Origin: Castanea sativa
Lineage: Eukaryota > Streptophyta > Magnoliopsida > Fagales > Fagaceae
Length of the DNA: 64,000 bases
Assembly: GCF_040712315.1 (NCBI RefSeq)
Contig: NC_134021.1
Location: forward strand, 23,152,501 to 23,216,500
Reading direction: 5' to 3'
In this document: positions 19,618 through 32,580 of the stretch, in pieces
How the letters are laid out: each line of letters begins with the position of its first letter
Numbering within the stretch: the stretch's first letter is position 1
Made by a program: the position numbers and the translations under genes
The notes under the pieces: model-generated
What the model saw: the letters and a program-made list of their open reading frames with translations, nothing else
Databases searched by the model: none
What the model was told of the DNA's origin: nothing

Positions 19618-20041
19618 ACCAAAATTACGATTTCTCTAGATTTTAGGGCATTGGCAATATATATATACGCGAGCCATGAGACTTTTCTTTTTTAGTGGTT
19701 CTTGTTAAAAAAAACTGTATTTAATTATTTTATATATATATATGATTTTTATTTTAAAAATCTAATTTATAAGTGAATAAATCAATTTAAAAATTAATAG
19801 GAGAGTGATCCTATTTTTTAGGCAATATCTTAGTAAGAGTTGGAGTTGCATTTTTACCAGATTGTCCTTTAATTTTGTCTCTACTTAAACATAAGACTGT
19901 AGGGGCATTTTTGAACTAAAAAAATGAGTTTTTACCGGATTGTCCTTTAGTCTTGTCTCTACTTAAACATAAAACTGTAAGGGTATTTTTGAACTAAAAA
20001 ATGTGGAATCCAAACAGAAAAAGCCTCTTAAATAGTAGTAT

Positions 20042-20085
<44 letters not shown>

Positions 20086-20704
20086 TAAACACGCATAGAA
20101 GTAAGAGAATACGTTCGCCTGCGAACACTAAAATTGTATATTGCAGTTAGTGTCGCAATATCCTATTTTATTATATCAAAAAGTTATTTTATCAATTATA
20201 TTATATTATTTTATAACACATTCAACATTTTTATTTTTATTTTTCTATTCTACTCATTAAAATAATATATTATATTCCAATACAACTCTCTCTCTTCTCC
20301 CCATCCCTCTTCCACCTTATATTTAATTTAAGATGGCACTGTAGCACAATTGCTAAAAAATTTGCAATTCTGGCATTTTTCAAATCCGATTGCCAACACC
20401 TTTTTGTGTCTTGATTGTATTTTTCCTCTACACTTCTCATTTGCAATTACCAATGAAAATGCTCTTAGAGTATGTGCTTGCTCTTCTTTCTCAAAGATAA
20501 AAATAAAAATAGTATTCGGTTGCTCGTGCAATTTTTTTTTCTTTTTTTAGAATGGACAAAGTTTGATTCCAAAAATAATTAGAACCATCTTTTCTAATTA
20601 TTACATGATACTTTATAAAATTATCAATGTATATATATTATTTAAACTATCCTCATCATACACCTTTTACCCTACAATGAGGCTCTTTTAGTGTAATTTT
20701 CATT
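19618..20704. other. AT-rich intergenic with MITE-like sequence
   Basis: No gene. It has a direct repeat of about 50 bp (TTTTTACC(A/G)GATTGTCCTTTA...TAAACATAA, near 19850 and 19927), a (TA)n tract at 20044-20073, and at about 20110-20470 an element resembling the 59545-60700 MITE. Shared phrases are ATTCTACTCATTAAAATAATAT, GGCACTGTAGCACAATTGC and a terminal GAAAATGCTCTTAGAG. Confidence 0.5.
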
Positions 20705-21386
20705 GGGCAAATTACAATTTAACTGTTGGATATTTTTATTCAAATATCATATTTTATTTTAATTCCCGTTTAAGTGAATTGAAGAAATCTCTTTTTTACA
20801 TAACGCCAAATACATTCTTTGCTAAATTTAGAATTCAAATATAAATTAAAATTTGAAAAGCAGCTGTCAATATTTTTAGTTATGGAAATTTCTAAACATT
20901 AACCCGATGTTTAATACCAGGATTTTTAGTTTTATTGCAATATATACTTTCTATTATAATCTTTTTACTTTCAAACGTGCTTAATTGAATTATTAAGATG
21001 GTAACGTTAGTAGATGGAACGTTTTCAACCACTTAAGTGTACAACTATTTTCTAAATTATTTATATGCTATAATAAGTTACCATTTATATAGACATTTAC
21101 TATTTGGTTTAATGAAAAGTCATCGGGCTAAGTAATTCAATCCAAGTCTCTAGGGTCAAGATTTTGAAATAGTGTGCTCTTGTGAGAGGTTTTGTTTAGG
21201 GAGAGTGTTTGATTTGTTTTATGTTTTGTTTTTGGTTTAAAAGGTGTTAGTCTGACAACAAATGCGGAGCTAGGTTAAGGACCCCTAATGAAAACGGTCT
21301 CAGATACGTAAAGTGTCAAAATTCAACAAACAGGTAGGTAAATTGAATTTCAGGCAAACCACAAGTAGATAAATTGTAATTTTCCC
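20705..21386. mobile_element. MULE-type MITE, copy A only
   Basis: Inverted ends GGGCAAATTACAATTTA and GGGAAAATTACAATTTA. The flanks ATTTTCATT and TTTTCTATT look like a decayed ~9-bp duplication. At the matching point in the other segment (about 31225) the sequence runs straight through, so this is an insertion. No transposase is visible. Confidence 0.65.
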
Positions 21387-21534
21387 TTTTCTATTTATCC
21401 AATTTTGAAGTTTATAAAGTTACTCACTTAAGAGTGTCATGAGGCTACCTTAAAAAATGAACAAATTAAGATGAGGAAAATCTATAATATGAGATATTTA
21501 AAGATGCAATGCCTACTTTTATGAAGGCGATGGA

Positions 21535-22260
21535 TAGTGTCGGAGCTAGGAATTTATCTTTAGGTGGGCCATGTATAATTTTTTTTTTTTTTTTTTGTGT
21601 ATGAAATCTAAAATAGTAATATACAATACTTCATAACTCAATATGTACTATAAACAACAACTAAATACATGTTAATATAGCAGTATGTATGTATATTTTA
21701 ATCATACTAACCAAGTACATTTATAAATTATAATGCCATACGGTATATAATATATTGATTATTATAATAACAAATAATATATTATAAGGAAATCAAAACA
21801 AAGCAAATGAAAAATAAAGTAACACAAGAGCACTGTATAGGGGTGAGGGGCCTACAGTCTTTTACTCTTTCTTGTCTAGTCTAGCAGCAACTATAAAAAA
21901 AAAAAGGAACTAAAAGGATAAAAGAAGAAGAAGGCTAACGCCAACATAGACAGAGAGAGTCACTTATGAGAGCACTAAGAGCAAAATGTTCTGCAATTGT
22001 GTGGAGAACTTGGTGGTGCGACGAATCAACAAAGCTTCTGACCTTTCAATTTATCTATTGTTGTAGTACAAGTAAGTCCTATATGTGTTAGGATGAAAAT
22101 TAGAATTTTTTCCCTTTTATTTGTTGAGGTAATTGTTAAATTTCCTATGTGTTCATTTTAAAGATGCTAAATGTTTAATTATTATAATTTTTTGACATAT
22201 ATATTTATGAATTGTATTCTATTTAAATGAGAGTTATGTTTATTTTTAGACTTTCTTATA

Positions 22261-22291
<31 letters not shown>

Positions 22292-22430
22292 GTGTGTGTG
22301 TGTGTGTGTGTATTATCAGGTATGGGGGGCCAAAATGATAAAGTTCATTTAAAAAATTTCAAATTATTTAAGATTTAAAAATTTTGGGGGAGCCAAGGCC
22401 CCCCTTGGTCCCACTAATCATCCGCCATTG
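21535..22430. mobile_element. Non-autonomous hAT-like element, copy A only
   Basis: Flanked by exact 8-bp repeats GCGATGGA at 21527-21534 and 22431-22438. Ends are TAGTGTCGGAGCTAGG and complement CAATGGCGGATGATTAG, close to the common plant hAT end CAGTGGCGGAGCCAGG. It carries a (TATG)n(TG)n microsatellite at 22263-22311. The other copy has an uninterrupted GGTGGTG at about 31343. Confidence 0.8.
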
Positions 22431-22525
22431 GCGATGGAGTAGTTAGAGAAATAAAGACAAAGAGACAAAGAAAGAAATATAACAAAATTTATTAAAAACA
22501 AATGATATGTTCATACCTTCTTAAT

Positions 22526-24949
22526 TGAGTTTTGAGTGATTGACTTCCTTTGAAATTAGTGGGAACGTGGGAATAGATGTTCAAGATTAAATTTGTTTTT
22601 TAGAAATTGAAGAAGAAATATAAAGGATGCTAAAGATGGAGAGACATGTAGAATGAAGTAACTACATGTTATTGGGAGTATAAAGTTAGTGTAAATGTGG
22701 GAGTAGGTATGTTCAAGAGAACAAAAAAAAAAAAAAAACTATATGTAACTTTTTATAAAAAGAAAAATTGTTTATTGGTAAGCTGTTTTTTTAAATTTAT
22801 CTAAAATTTAGGAGTTTTGAAATAAGTAATTTTACATGTCTAAAATGTTAAAACTTTCTAAACATGTGAATTTGAGAGTATTTATGGCATCAAAAAATAG
22901 GAATTCAAACAAGAAAAACCTCTTAAATATTAGTATAGACAAGTCACATAATTCATTAAAAAAAGTCATATGACCAAATATACACATGAATTGTGTCTTC
23001 AATTGCTACATAATGGGTTAGAGGAAGATAGCTTCAAACATGTTTAAACCAAACTTTTTTTCTTTTAGCATAAGAACCTACTTTTTTTCTACTTTACATG
23101 ACCACTTTTCAAAAACACTCACATTAGATTATCTATTTATATTGTCTTTTGAGTAAAAATATCAATTTTCCTTGGGGTTTTAATTGTTTCTCTCTCTTCA
23201 CGCATCATAATCACTATCCATTCTCTTCATTCATTCTCAAGAAATGCAAAAAATGAATAAAAATGCATATACACAACTATAGTAGTTAGAGAACTCACAT
23301 CAATGAGTGCATAGTAGAAAAAGATGTAGAATTTACACAGTTTTCCTTAAAATTGACCCATATCAACTTATTTAAAATTGTGCAATTTACAAAAGAGCTA
23401 CAATAATTGTGTATACATTATTTAATTAATTTCCTTTTATCACTCTTCTTACTAGAGTCCTCCTATCTCTTGGTTAGTTGGTCTCTTTCCCCTTTTTTTT
23501 TCTCTCTCTCTTCGTACTAGACTTCCCTTCTCCCTTGGTTTCTTACCAAAAAAAAAATTTCTCTTTTCGTACAAGACTCCTCTTCTCCTTTGATCCCTCT
23601 TTTTCTCAATCTTTGTTTTCCTTCCTTGTTTATTTCTCTTCCCCTTCATTCTAGAATATCACCCTAAACCAACCACAAAACCATTGCCTGACCCAACCTC
23701 TTTTATTGCCTAACTAAAAACAAAAACCAAACAAATAGGTCACATAGTCAATCAAGGGTGTGTTGATGGAGGCTGGTTACTTGATAAAGGGTAGGTTGAT
23801 GATGGTTACTTGGAGATAAGTGGGTTGATGATAGGTGTGGGGTTAATCAATTGATGGTGGTTGGGTGGGCTGATTGTGGCTAGTTGCTTGATGATGGTGG
23901 GTTGATAATGGGTGTGGTTAATCTGTTGATGATGGCTGGTTGCTTGGTGATTTTGGTTATGTTAGATCTCTAAGAGAGAAAGAGCAATGAGAGGATTCTA
24001 GAAAGAAGGAGAGAGTGTGAAGGAAATAATAAAAAATGGAGGCAAATGAATATTTTATTGAAATAAATTTTTAGAATAAATTATCTGTTATGGTTGTTTT
24101 TTCAAAAGTAATTATGTAAAATAGAAAAGTATGTTCTTTTTGTTAAATAGATAGAAATTTTTAGAAGAGCTAATGCGAATGCTCTTAAAATAAAAAATGA
24201 ACCATAAATGCATGACTTTACACAGACTGATATGGGTGATTTTTAAGGTTGATTGGCCAAAATTTTGCATTTAGGCCATTTTGCATGGACTGATGCAAGT
24301 TGTCTCTTACTTGCTTGGCACATGTAATTCTTTTCTTTTTTTTTATTACTTAAAAAAAAAGTTTATGTTCAAACTTTAGAGTTATTTTCCTCCAAAACAA
24401 TATGTGACAATTAAAGAAATTATCCATGTGTAGTTTAATCACATAACTTTTTTATATAATACACATAAATAGTCCTATAAATGAGCATGTATTGGGTTGG
24501 AGGAAATCCTCCAAAAACCGAGAACAACAACCAAATTGACAGTTCTACACTTGATTGATAGCTTTTGATGGCTTTTGACTACCTTGATGGTGTTGGGTTA
24601 TCGATTGCCGTTTATATGGACAAAGTTTTCATCCAAATCAATTTGAAATAATCTCCTTTTAACTCGCTATGTGGTGATTTTATAAGATTATCTACGTGTA
24701 TTATTTAAACAAGTCACATGGCTTGTTAAAAATGTCACATGACTAAAAATACACATGGATAGTTTTTTCAATTGTCACGTAGTGGGTTGGAGGAAAATTC
24801 CTTCAAATCAATTTAGAGGTAAACTTTTTTCCATTTATTTATTCCTCTCTCCCTAAATCAATTTGTCAAAATGTTTATTTTCCCTTTGTTGGTTGTTCTC
24901 AACATCTGGGGTTTTGGCCAATTTGTCAAAACATTACTTAGATCTAATA
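22526..24949. other. Intergenic between the duplicated segments, with a composite MITE
   Basis: No gene. About 23110-24190 looks like one element with inverted ends near ACTCACATTAGATTA and the complement of TAATGCGAATGCTCTTA. It contains T/C-rich tracts and a degenerate minisatellite (GGTTGATGATGG-TGGTTG-type units, 23757-23960). Similar internal repeats occur in the elements at 25191-26446 and 59545-60700, which suggests one family. Confidence 0.45.
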
Positions 24950-25190
24950 CTAAAAAATATGCATAATATTTTCTACAACTCTCCCACTTGATTGATTATG
25001 ATTGGTGAACAAAAAGTAGTGGCCTGTATAAAAGTGTTAGACAGCCGTCACAATTTGTTGTGTAGGAGAGTTGTGATAAAAGTTGTGAATTTGTTTGTGG
25101 TGTTAGAAGAACACTACATATCTACTCATGTCAAGCACCAAAATCTACAAGGGCATGTTGATCACAGCACATTGTAAACTTTTTTTAAAG

Positions 25191-25998
25191 GCAAGACTTA
25201 GATACAATACTTAAATGTTGTTCCTTAGGTTATCATCTTAAGATCAATCATAGTAGCCTTTGTAAAACTTTGCAAAATACAAATAGCAACAAATTTTACA
25301 CATTTTTCCCAAAAAAATCTTCCGCATCAGTCAAGCCAAAGTTGTCTAAATATCCAAAGTTGCTGCAGTAACCACTGTTACTATTCATTTGCATTTTATA
25401 TTTTATTATTTCTTTCTCTCTCCACAGATCCGATCTCTCTCTCTCTCTCTTCCCCTCACTCTCTTCTCTATCTACCTTATAAGACATGCTCTCTTCTAAA
25501 CACAAAGGGTCTGTTTAGTAGCAGTGTTTAAGCATTGTTGTTCAGTTTTTAGTGTTGTGGAGATACATGTTTGAGTGTTATAGAAATAGGTGTTAGAAGT
25601 GTTATTATTGTTTAAACATGAAAAACTGTTGTTTAAAAGCCACTACCAAACAGGCCCAAAATCTCCACACATGTCCATCATTAAATACTTCAGCTACAGA
25701 AATCTGTCCCTCTAAACATAAAATTCCCACACAATCTTAACATCAAATACTTCACCTACACACACACCCATAATCAAGACCCACACAATCTAAGTTTTTC
25801 CTCTTATTTGGCTTCAAGGTTGGTGGACTTTTGTGGGTTTGTTGGAATTGATGTTCAAGTTTGGGGAATTTTGTGGGTTTGTTGGAATTGATGATAGAAT
25901 GTGTGGGTTTTGTTTTGGTATTGATTTGGGCCTCTGCCTTTAATTGGGTGTGGTTGATGGGGGCGGTGAATTGAGGAAGATTGATTGAGGGAACTGGG

Positions 25999-26042
<44 letters not shown>

Positions 26043-26446
26043 TAAAGAAGAAGAAGGAGAACAAAGAAAAAGACGAAAAAAGAAAGAAGAAGAATGAGAA
26101 AAAGAAAGGGAAAGTGTTAAGAGAAAATGAAGTTGGCGTGTGTGTTAAAGTTGGTGGGCCATGGCTATGTGTGAAATAATAAAAAAATGTGAGAAAAATT
26201 TTATTTAAATAAAAAATGGTGTAAAATAGACAAACTGATGTGGGTGTGTAAAATATAAAATGTATGTTTTTTTGCAAAATAGACAAAAATTTTACATCCA
26301 TAAATGTAGATGCTCTAAGATTTTGCCATGTGGATTTTTTCTCATGCGATTCAAGTATATTTTTTAATTAAGTATTCACATGGTTGAATCTTAAAAAAAG
26401 AACCTAAGTAACAACAATTAAGATATTGTATTTAAATTTTATCATT
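25191..26446. mobile_element. TIR element, copy B only
   Basis: Inverted ends share about 38 bp: AGATACAATACTTAAATGTTG... at the left against the complement of ...CAACAATTAAGATATTGTATTTAAA at the right. Flanks TTTTTAAAG (25182-25190) and GTTTTAAAG (26447-26455) are a likely 9-bp duplication, so Mutator-like is possible. The interior has a (GA)n stretch at about 26004-26038 and no transposase. The minus-strand frame at 25855-26301 is low-complexity. Confidence 0.65.
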
Positions 26447-26519
26447 GTTTTAAAGTAAACACATATACACACATAAGGGAGAGTTAAAGAGGCTCTAATA
26501 GCGTATTGCACTATAATTG

Positions 26520-27382
26520 GGGTAAAATTGGCATTTGCTCCAAATTTTAAAACTATGTAGTAAAATACCCAAATTTTGAAACTATTTAGCAAAATGCTCT
26601 TATTTTTTAAACTCGATTTTAACAAAATCGAGTTTTATATAAAACTCAATATCCTCAAAATCAAGTTTTGTGTATATTTTTTAGTGTAATTCGACATTAG
26701 CAATGTCGAGTTCCACTTAAATTTTTTTTTAAAATTAAGTGATTGAACTTACCTAAAACTTGATTTTCTAAAAATCAAGTTTCATTGAAACTCAATTTTT
26801 AGAAAATCAAGTTTTAAACCAACTCATTTATTATACGGGTTAGTTATGTCGACCTGTTTATTAGATTTTCTCAAAATGAAAAAAAAAATTAGTATTAACC
26901 AAATTGATATGAATTATGAAAAACCAAACAAATAAATATTTTTAATATAATTTAGAAATAACGAGTAACTGTATCACAAATAATCATTCAAAACTAAAGT
27001 ATTTCTCAATATCATATATAATCAATCATAATATGTCAAAGAAAATAAACAACAACAACTAATAAGTTTATATACCTAGGGTTTGAAGGGTATATTAGTA
27101 AAATGTCATTTAATTAAACGGATCAAACAGGTTAAACGAGTTTCATGTGATGGACATTGATCCAACCCCATTTAACGAGTTAGTCATGTCAACCCAAATA
27201 TGACACGAACCCAATAAGTCTCAATCAATATCTTACTAATTTCGTGTCGTGTCGTGTCGTGTCGAGTTCGTGAGTTGTGTCCAATTTTGTCACCCTTACA
27301 GAGACACGTTGCTTAATAGTTTCAAAACAGAGACATTATGCTAGATATTTTAAAAAAACAAGGGTGAAAACTCATTTTCCCC
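26520..27382. mobile_element. Mutator-like MITE, copy B only
   Basis: Exact 9-bp repeats CTATAATTG at 26511-26519 and 27383-27391. Ends GGGTAAAATTGG and GGGGAAAATGAG are imperfect inverted repeats. The interior has short AAATCGAGTTT / AAACTCGATTT inversions at about 26610-26660 and 26760-26820, and a (GTGTC)n-like run at about 27243-27262. The empty site in copy A is near 14831-14840 (CTATGATCGCATATT). No transposase. Confidence 0.8.
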
Positions 27383-27857
27383 CTATAATTGCATATTACG
27401 CATATTTCTTTGAAATGACCGATGGGAAACAAACCAAGAAAACCATGCTCACACCAAATCTTTTTAAATTTATTTATTTATAAATACCTGAAATATCTGT
27501 ATTAAGAAGAACAACTTAAAAGGAGCAGAGCGAGAGGAAGAAGCCCCTTCTCCTCCAGTAGGATTCAAAACAAAATCCGGGATGGTGGAGATGGAGTGTC
27601 TTCCTCTTAGATTATACCAAATCACTATTACATGTCAAATACACACAAAATCATGCATCGAACACCAAATCATTATTACATGTCAGATACACATAAAATA
27701 GATGTCTTCCTCAAATGTTAAGAGTAAGGCATTTTCACGAGCTGCTCACAAGTAAACCTGTCTGAAGATGCCGCCAGGCTCCAAAGCTAGAGCCAAATCC
27801 ACCACAATTGTTTAGTTACCATTTGAATTTTATTGTTTTATCAGATAAACCACACTG

Positions 27858-30678
27858 TCAATACCCAATTGCATTCCTGGCATGTGTACCCCAATACAAC
27901 TTAGATTGAGTCAACATCTCAGCATGTTCTTCAGTTAGTCTCTCCTTCCAATAGTCTTTGCACCTGTAAGAACTTTCAAGGGTCAATAATGATAACGTTT
28001 TCTTATACAAAGAATGGAGGCTTACGATTCTTTACCTTCTTTTCAAGAGCATATCCAGTTCTAACATGTGCACTGCTTTTGTATATACTCCAACTTGCAC
28101 CAGAGTATTTTAAGAAAGAGACCTAGTAAATGACTTAAATGTTAAATCTCCATTCTGTTTAGATCTTACAATTTGCATAGCAAAATAAGCATTAGAGGAT
28201 AACAGCGACATAATTTTTTTTAAATCTTTATTTTTTTTTTCAAAGGTGAGAGAGATATTCAAAAGCAAATTTGTCATCAGAAGAACTTTCAACTAGTTTG
28301 CTAAAGAAGATAAACTCAAAAAAGATTGTAAGGAATATATTTAATCAAATCCATGTAAGTTAAACTTCAGCATGTTTAAGTATTGAATATAAACTTGCAC
28401 CAGTAAGAAAAATCCACCACTTATAATGCAAAATTCACAACTCACTTTGGGATATCTTCAATAAATTTTCACATGTAGGTTATTCAACACCTGCTCTAGA
28501 ACTCTGCTTCTTTACTAAAAAATGTACTCTTAAAAAAAAAAAAAAAAGGAAATCATGAATTGTTGGTAGGAAAGCATCCGATGATTAACGGACAAGGCTC
28601 TATCAATTTGTATGACAAGGTGATTATGTTTATTAATATGTTTTTTCAAAACAAAAACTTGCATGTCTGAGCGTTGGGATTACCTAACTACAGTTTCATA
28701 TTTCAATTGCTTATTAGCTAGAAAAAAAATTAGAAACCAATTGTTTAAATTTCAAAATGTGCTATGGAACTTTGCTCATTTTCTACAAATGTAATTTTTA
28801 AGAAAGGAAATCGCTTATTTTAATTGAGAAAGCATCTGTTATTAAAATGGAGAAAGCAAGTGAGAAGGCCATACTAATTGTATAATAATAAGATCAAGTT
28901 AATATGTTTGTATAGAGTGGAATGTCAAATTGCAATTTAAAATATCAATTTGTTTCATTTCCTAGAAAAAATAAATAAATACAAGACAAGACAAGAATCA
29001 CATAGAAAGGGGTGTTTTTTATATCAATTAGTGCTGCCCAATTTCTTCATATACTAAATACAAACCTCTCTGCATGTTGGACACTTCGACTTTGGACTTG
29101 CTGCTCTAACGCCTTCCAAGAGAAATACAGAAGCAATTGAACAAGCACAGGACTTACAGAAAAGATGACCACAACTCAAAGCACACAGATTAAAAGCAGT
29201 ATCCTGTGAAAGCATAATGAAATAGACATAAGAGAATGCACACAAAATCCAAATTTTCTTTTTCTTTGCAGTATACTGAAAGTAAGATCTCACCAAGCAA
29301 ACAGCACAAGTCAGATCAAATTCTAGCTTTATCAGATGTGGAAGCATCAATGTCATTACAGGTGGGTTTGCATTGAAGTCACAGGAAAAGTTACTAGAAG
29401 CCTCCTTAAAGCCTCCATCATCTGATCCATTAGAATTCAAATTAAAAGGCACCCAAAGCCAAGGTGATTGCAAAAGCTCAACATGTTCAGCCCGCAACTT
29501 GGATTTGAATTTCCTCCCATTTACAGAGCCATGAATCTAAAATAGAACATTAAAATCACTGAAATCATTGTTTGATACAGAAGAATTTCAACAAAATCAG
29601 TAAGTCTAATTAGTAGATATAGACGAATTGGGGGCATACTTTATCATACTTCTTAAGAATTTTTCTGATTGCAATTGCATTCGTGAGAGCATATTCAATC
29701 AGCATCCATCCTTCTAGTACCATGGTTTTCTGATCATCCTTGAAACAATGACGCAAGCTCAATACACATATTTGCATTCCAGTAGCAACATGAAGATGAA
29801 GGAGATGCCTGACTCTCGAGCTAAAGCATCCAGCTATTTGTGAAGCTTCCTTCATCAACTCAGAAAAGAACCTCTGATCACACACTACAAATTCCACAAA
29901 GCTTAATAAGAAGAACTACAAACGACCCACATATAAATATACACAAACAAACACATGAAGAATGTATAGTATGGCAAAGAAGTAAAATCAATCAGGGCAC
30001 AAACCAAAATGATTGCGTTTGACTGACATCAAGCTTAAAGTTTTAATTTTTTTTTTTGCCTAACCATAGAAAGCCATATGCTGAATTCTCACATAAATGG
30101 GAATGATAATGATCCTACAAACATTCCTCTTCCTTCATCCTTCAGATACTCTTACAAAGAAATTTAACATTCACATTTAGTACAATTTAAAATAAACTAA
30201 TTAAATACAAAGGACAATTGAAAAAAAAGATACAATACTATAAACTTTTCAAATACTTTTACTTGTGTCCTATTACAGTTTACTCCATTTGCGAGACCAC
30301 AACTCTTGTGGCCAACATTCATAGTACCTCAAAAACAAAAACTCAACTTAGATTGGAGCTAACCCATGATTCTTATAATTATTTAGAATACGTAATTGAC
30401 CATTTCTTAAATAAAAAAATAAAATAAAATAAAACTAAACTATTATTAATACCATCATCCCCATAGCTGAAAAACTAAAAAAACACTTACATGGGCAAGA
30501 ATGGCATTGGCATTCAGAAGACTCAGAGGAGCAAGAGTGACGTAAAGTGTTGCAGCTCCGACAGGTGTTGAGTACTTGCCTGAGAGTCTTGTAAGTTGTA
30601 ATTGACATGCCCACAGTTTTCCAAGAACTTGTCCTGTTCTCCATGCAGCTACTCCGTGAACGCCTCTCCAAAATTCAT
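27858..30678 (-). pseudogene. SPX-RING E3 ligase paralogue, disrupted
   Basis: Same six-exon layout as 15328-19273: 30678-30491, 29884-29640, 29536-29294, 29203-29066, 28094-28036 and 27963-27858. Lesions are TAG at codon 10 where the intact copy has TAC, a 7-bp insertion that makes exon 1 188 bp rather than 181, and a changed exon 5 acceptor (CAA where the intact copy has TAG), so the nearest AG would shift the frame by one. Exon 3 has an in-frame 6-bp loss, and exon 6 an in-frame 9-bp gain. The RING cysteines and histidine are all retained (CAVC, CGH, FC, SC, CPTC), though the conserved P after FN is L. A shorter product from a later start in exon 2 cannot be ruled out, but it would lack the N-terminal half of SPX. 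Confidence 0.88.
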
Positions 30679-31440
30679 TTTTCCCAATACAAATTTCATT
30701 ATTTGGTTTTAAATAATTAGATTTTGCACAAGTTGAATGGTATTTATATGAGAAATTTTTTGAAAACTCTTCTACCTTCCTCAATTCTCTCAACGATCAA
30801 AAATGGTTCGAATGTGAATATACTTATTCTTTTTTTTTTTTTTTTCAAATACCGATCGAATCGAATATGAAGGAATAAAAAATCAACATTTTCAGACTTG
30901 GGGTTGTAACTTGTAACTTGTTGACCAAACAGGCGATTTCCTTGGGGTAAATAAAACTGTGTGCCACTTGAAAATTGTAAGCCGGGATAATTACAGTAGT
31001 TTTAGAGTATCCGGATATGCTCATGCATTTTATTCTTCTTTCTTCTTTCTATTTTAGCGGGATAAAGTTTGGTTTTAAACTTATTTAGAAATATTTTTTC
31101 CAACTTATTACGTGACAATTTATAAGGCTATTCATGTATATTATTTAAACTAATCTCATTACATACGTTTCGAATCATGCATTGAGGCCTTTTTTGGGGG
31201 GAGGGGGTTTAGTGCTATAATTTTTCATTTATCCTGATTTAAAGTTTACACATTTGCTCACTCAAGAGTGTCATGAGATTAGCTTAAAAAATGAACATAT
31301 TAAGATCAGAGAAACCTGTGTACGAGAGATTTAAAGATGCAATGCCTAAGGTGGTGTAACAATTAGAGAAAGAAAAAGAAAGAGAAAGAGAAAGCAATAT
31401 AATAAAATTTATTAAAAACAAATGATATGTTCATCTTTAT

Positions 31441-31571
31441 ATATTATCTCTATATATTAAAATGATTCATCTCTATATATTAAAATCTCTATATATTAAG
31501 AGGATTATGAGAGTTAGTTATTTCTGCCTCTATTGACTAAAACACCTTTAATATAATATCCCTTAACATAA

Positions 31572-31602
<31 letters not shown>

Positions 31603-32580
31603 TTTTGAAAGAGAGAGTTTCAACTTATGGTTTTTAGATTTCTTATTCAACTATTAGAAATTTTATCAGTTGAGCTAATTAGAACCCACTTAATATATAA
31701 TATTATCATTACACTTAAGAAATAAAAAAAATGGGGCATATAAGGAAATTCAATAGCTAAATTCAAAAATAAATTTAAAAAAACAAAAATCAACTCCTAC
31801 ATATAACCCCACTACCAAGTAGTTACACAATCCTATATTAAGAGAGAAAGTAATAAGGTTGCTCATAGTCTAACTAGATTTGCTATTAATGTTCCAAACC
31901 TTCTTATATGAATAAATGATATTTCACCGCAGTTTATTTATTTACTTCAGGCTAATTTTGCTAGTTTTATAAACCAGTTACACAATCTATTAGCGAAGCT
32001 TTAGGATTTTGTTTTTTAAACTCATCTATAATGTACATATCATTATCTTTTCCTTTAAAAAAAAAAACACTTTTTACGGGATCTTTATCCATAAATACGT
32101 GATGAACACTTCCCATATCTATCTATTTATTTATACTACTAATAATATGATTTTTTGTTTAGGTTTCATTATTTTGCACACTAAAATATCCTTACACAGG
32201 TCTTAAATTCTCTAAAAATACTTCTATTTCTTAATTTAAAAACATAAACCGGTTAAAAGAGTAATTATCATATTTTTAAAAAGTTTTTAAATTTTAGAAA
32301 AAAAATTACTAAATTTTATTTTAAATTCAAATGTTCAAAAACTTATCAACTCTTGTATGAAGAAACATCTTATTATAATTTACACAATATTTTCATAACA
32401 AATTATAAATAAATAGTTGCTATTGATTCACTTAACATTGAAATTACATTTTTACCCTAATAATAATAATTAATAATAACTTACCGCTTAGTATTTATTG
32501 TAAAAATGTTATAAATATTTCGCTTTAATTTATGATAGTATCTCCGGCACATTTTTTAACAATACAGGTATGCGCTCAAA
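31441..32580. other. AT-rich intergenic
   Basis: No gene seen. Contains a short direct repeat of CTCTATATATTAAAAT near 31450-31490, a (TA)n tract at about 31567-31593, and A/T runs. Confidence 0.5.

Larger units (their letters stand above)
14545..22525. repeat. Segmental duplication, copy A (partner 24950-31440)
   Basis: Matching blocks run in the same order in both copies: 14560-14760 with 24975-25180, 14880-17515 and 18625-19515 with 27410-30825, 20560-20700 with 31060-31220, 21390-21530 with 31230-31350, and 22440-22520 with 31350-31437. Copy A carries an intact SPX-RING gene. Differences in length are mostly transposon insertions unique to one copy. The two copies are direct repeats with about 2.4 kb between them. 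Confidence 0.85.
24950..31440. repeat. Segmental duplication, copy B (partner 14545-22525)
   Basis: Direct-orientation partner of copy A with the same block order. It contains the decayed SPX-RING copy and two insertions not found in copy A (25191-26446 and 26520-27382). It lacks copy A's two hAT-like elements and its 682-bp MITE. Confidence 0.85.

Noticed and set aside
25855..26301. Minus-strand 148-codon frame rich in F, S and L
   Set aside because: It is a translation of GA- and A-rich repeat inside a TIR element.
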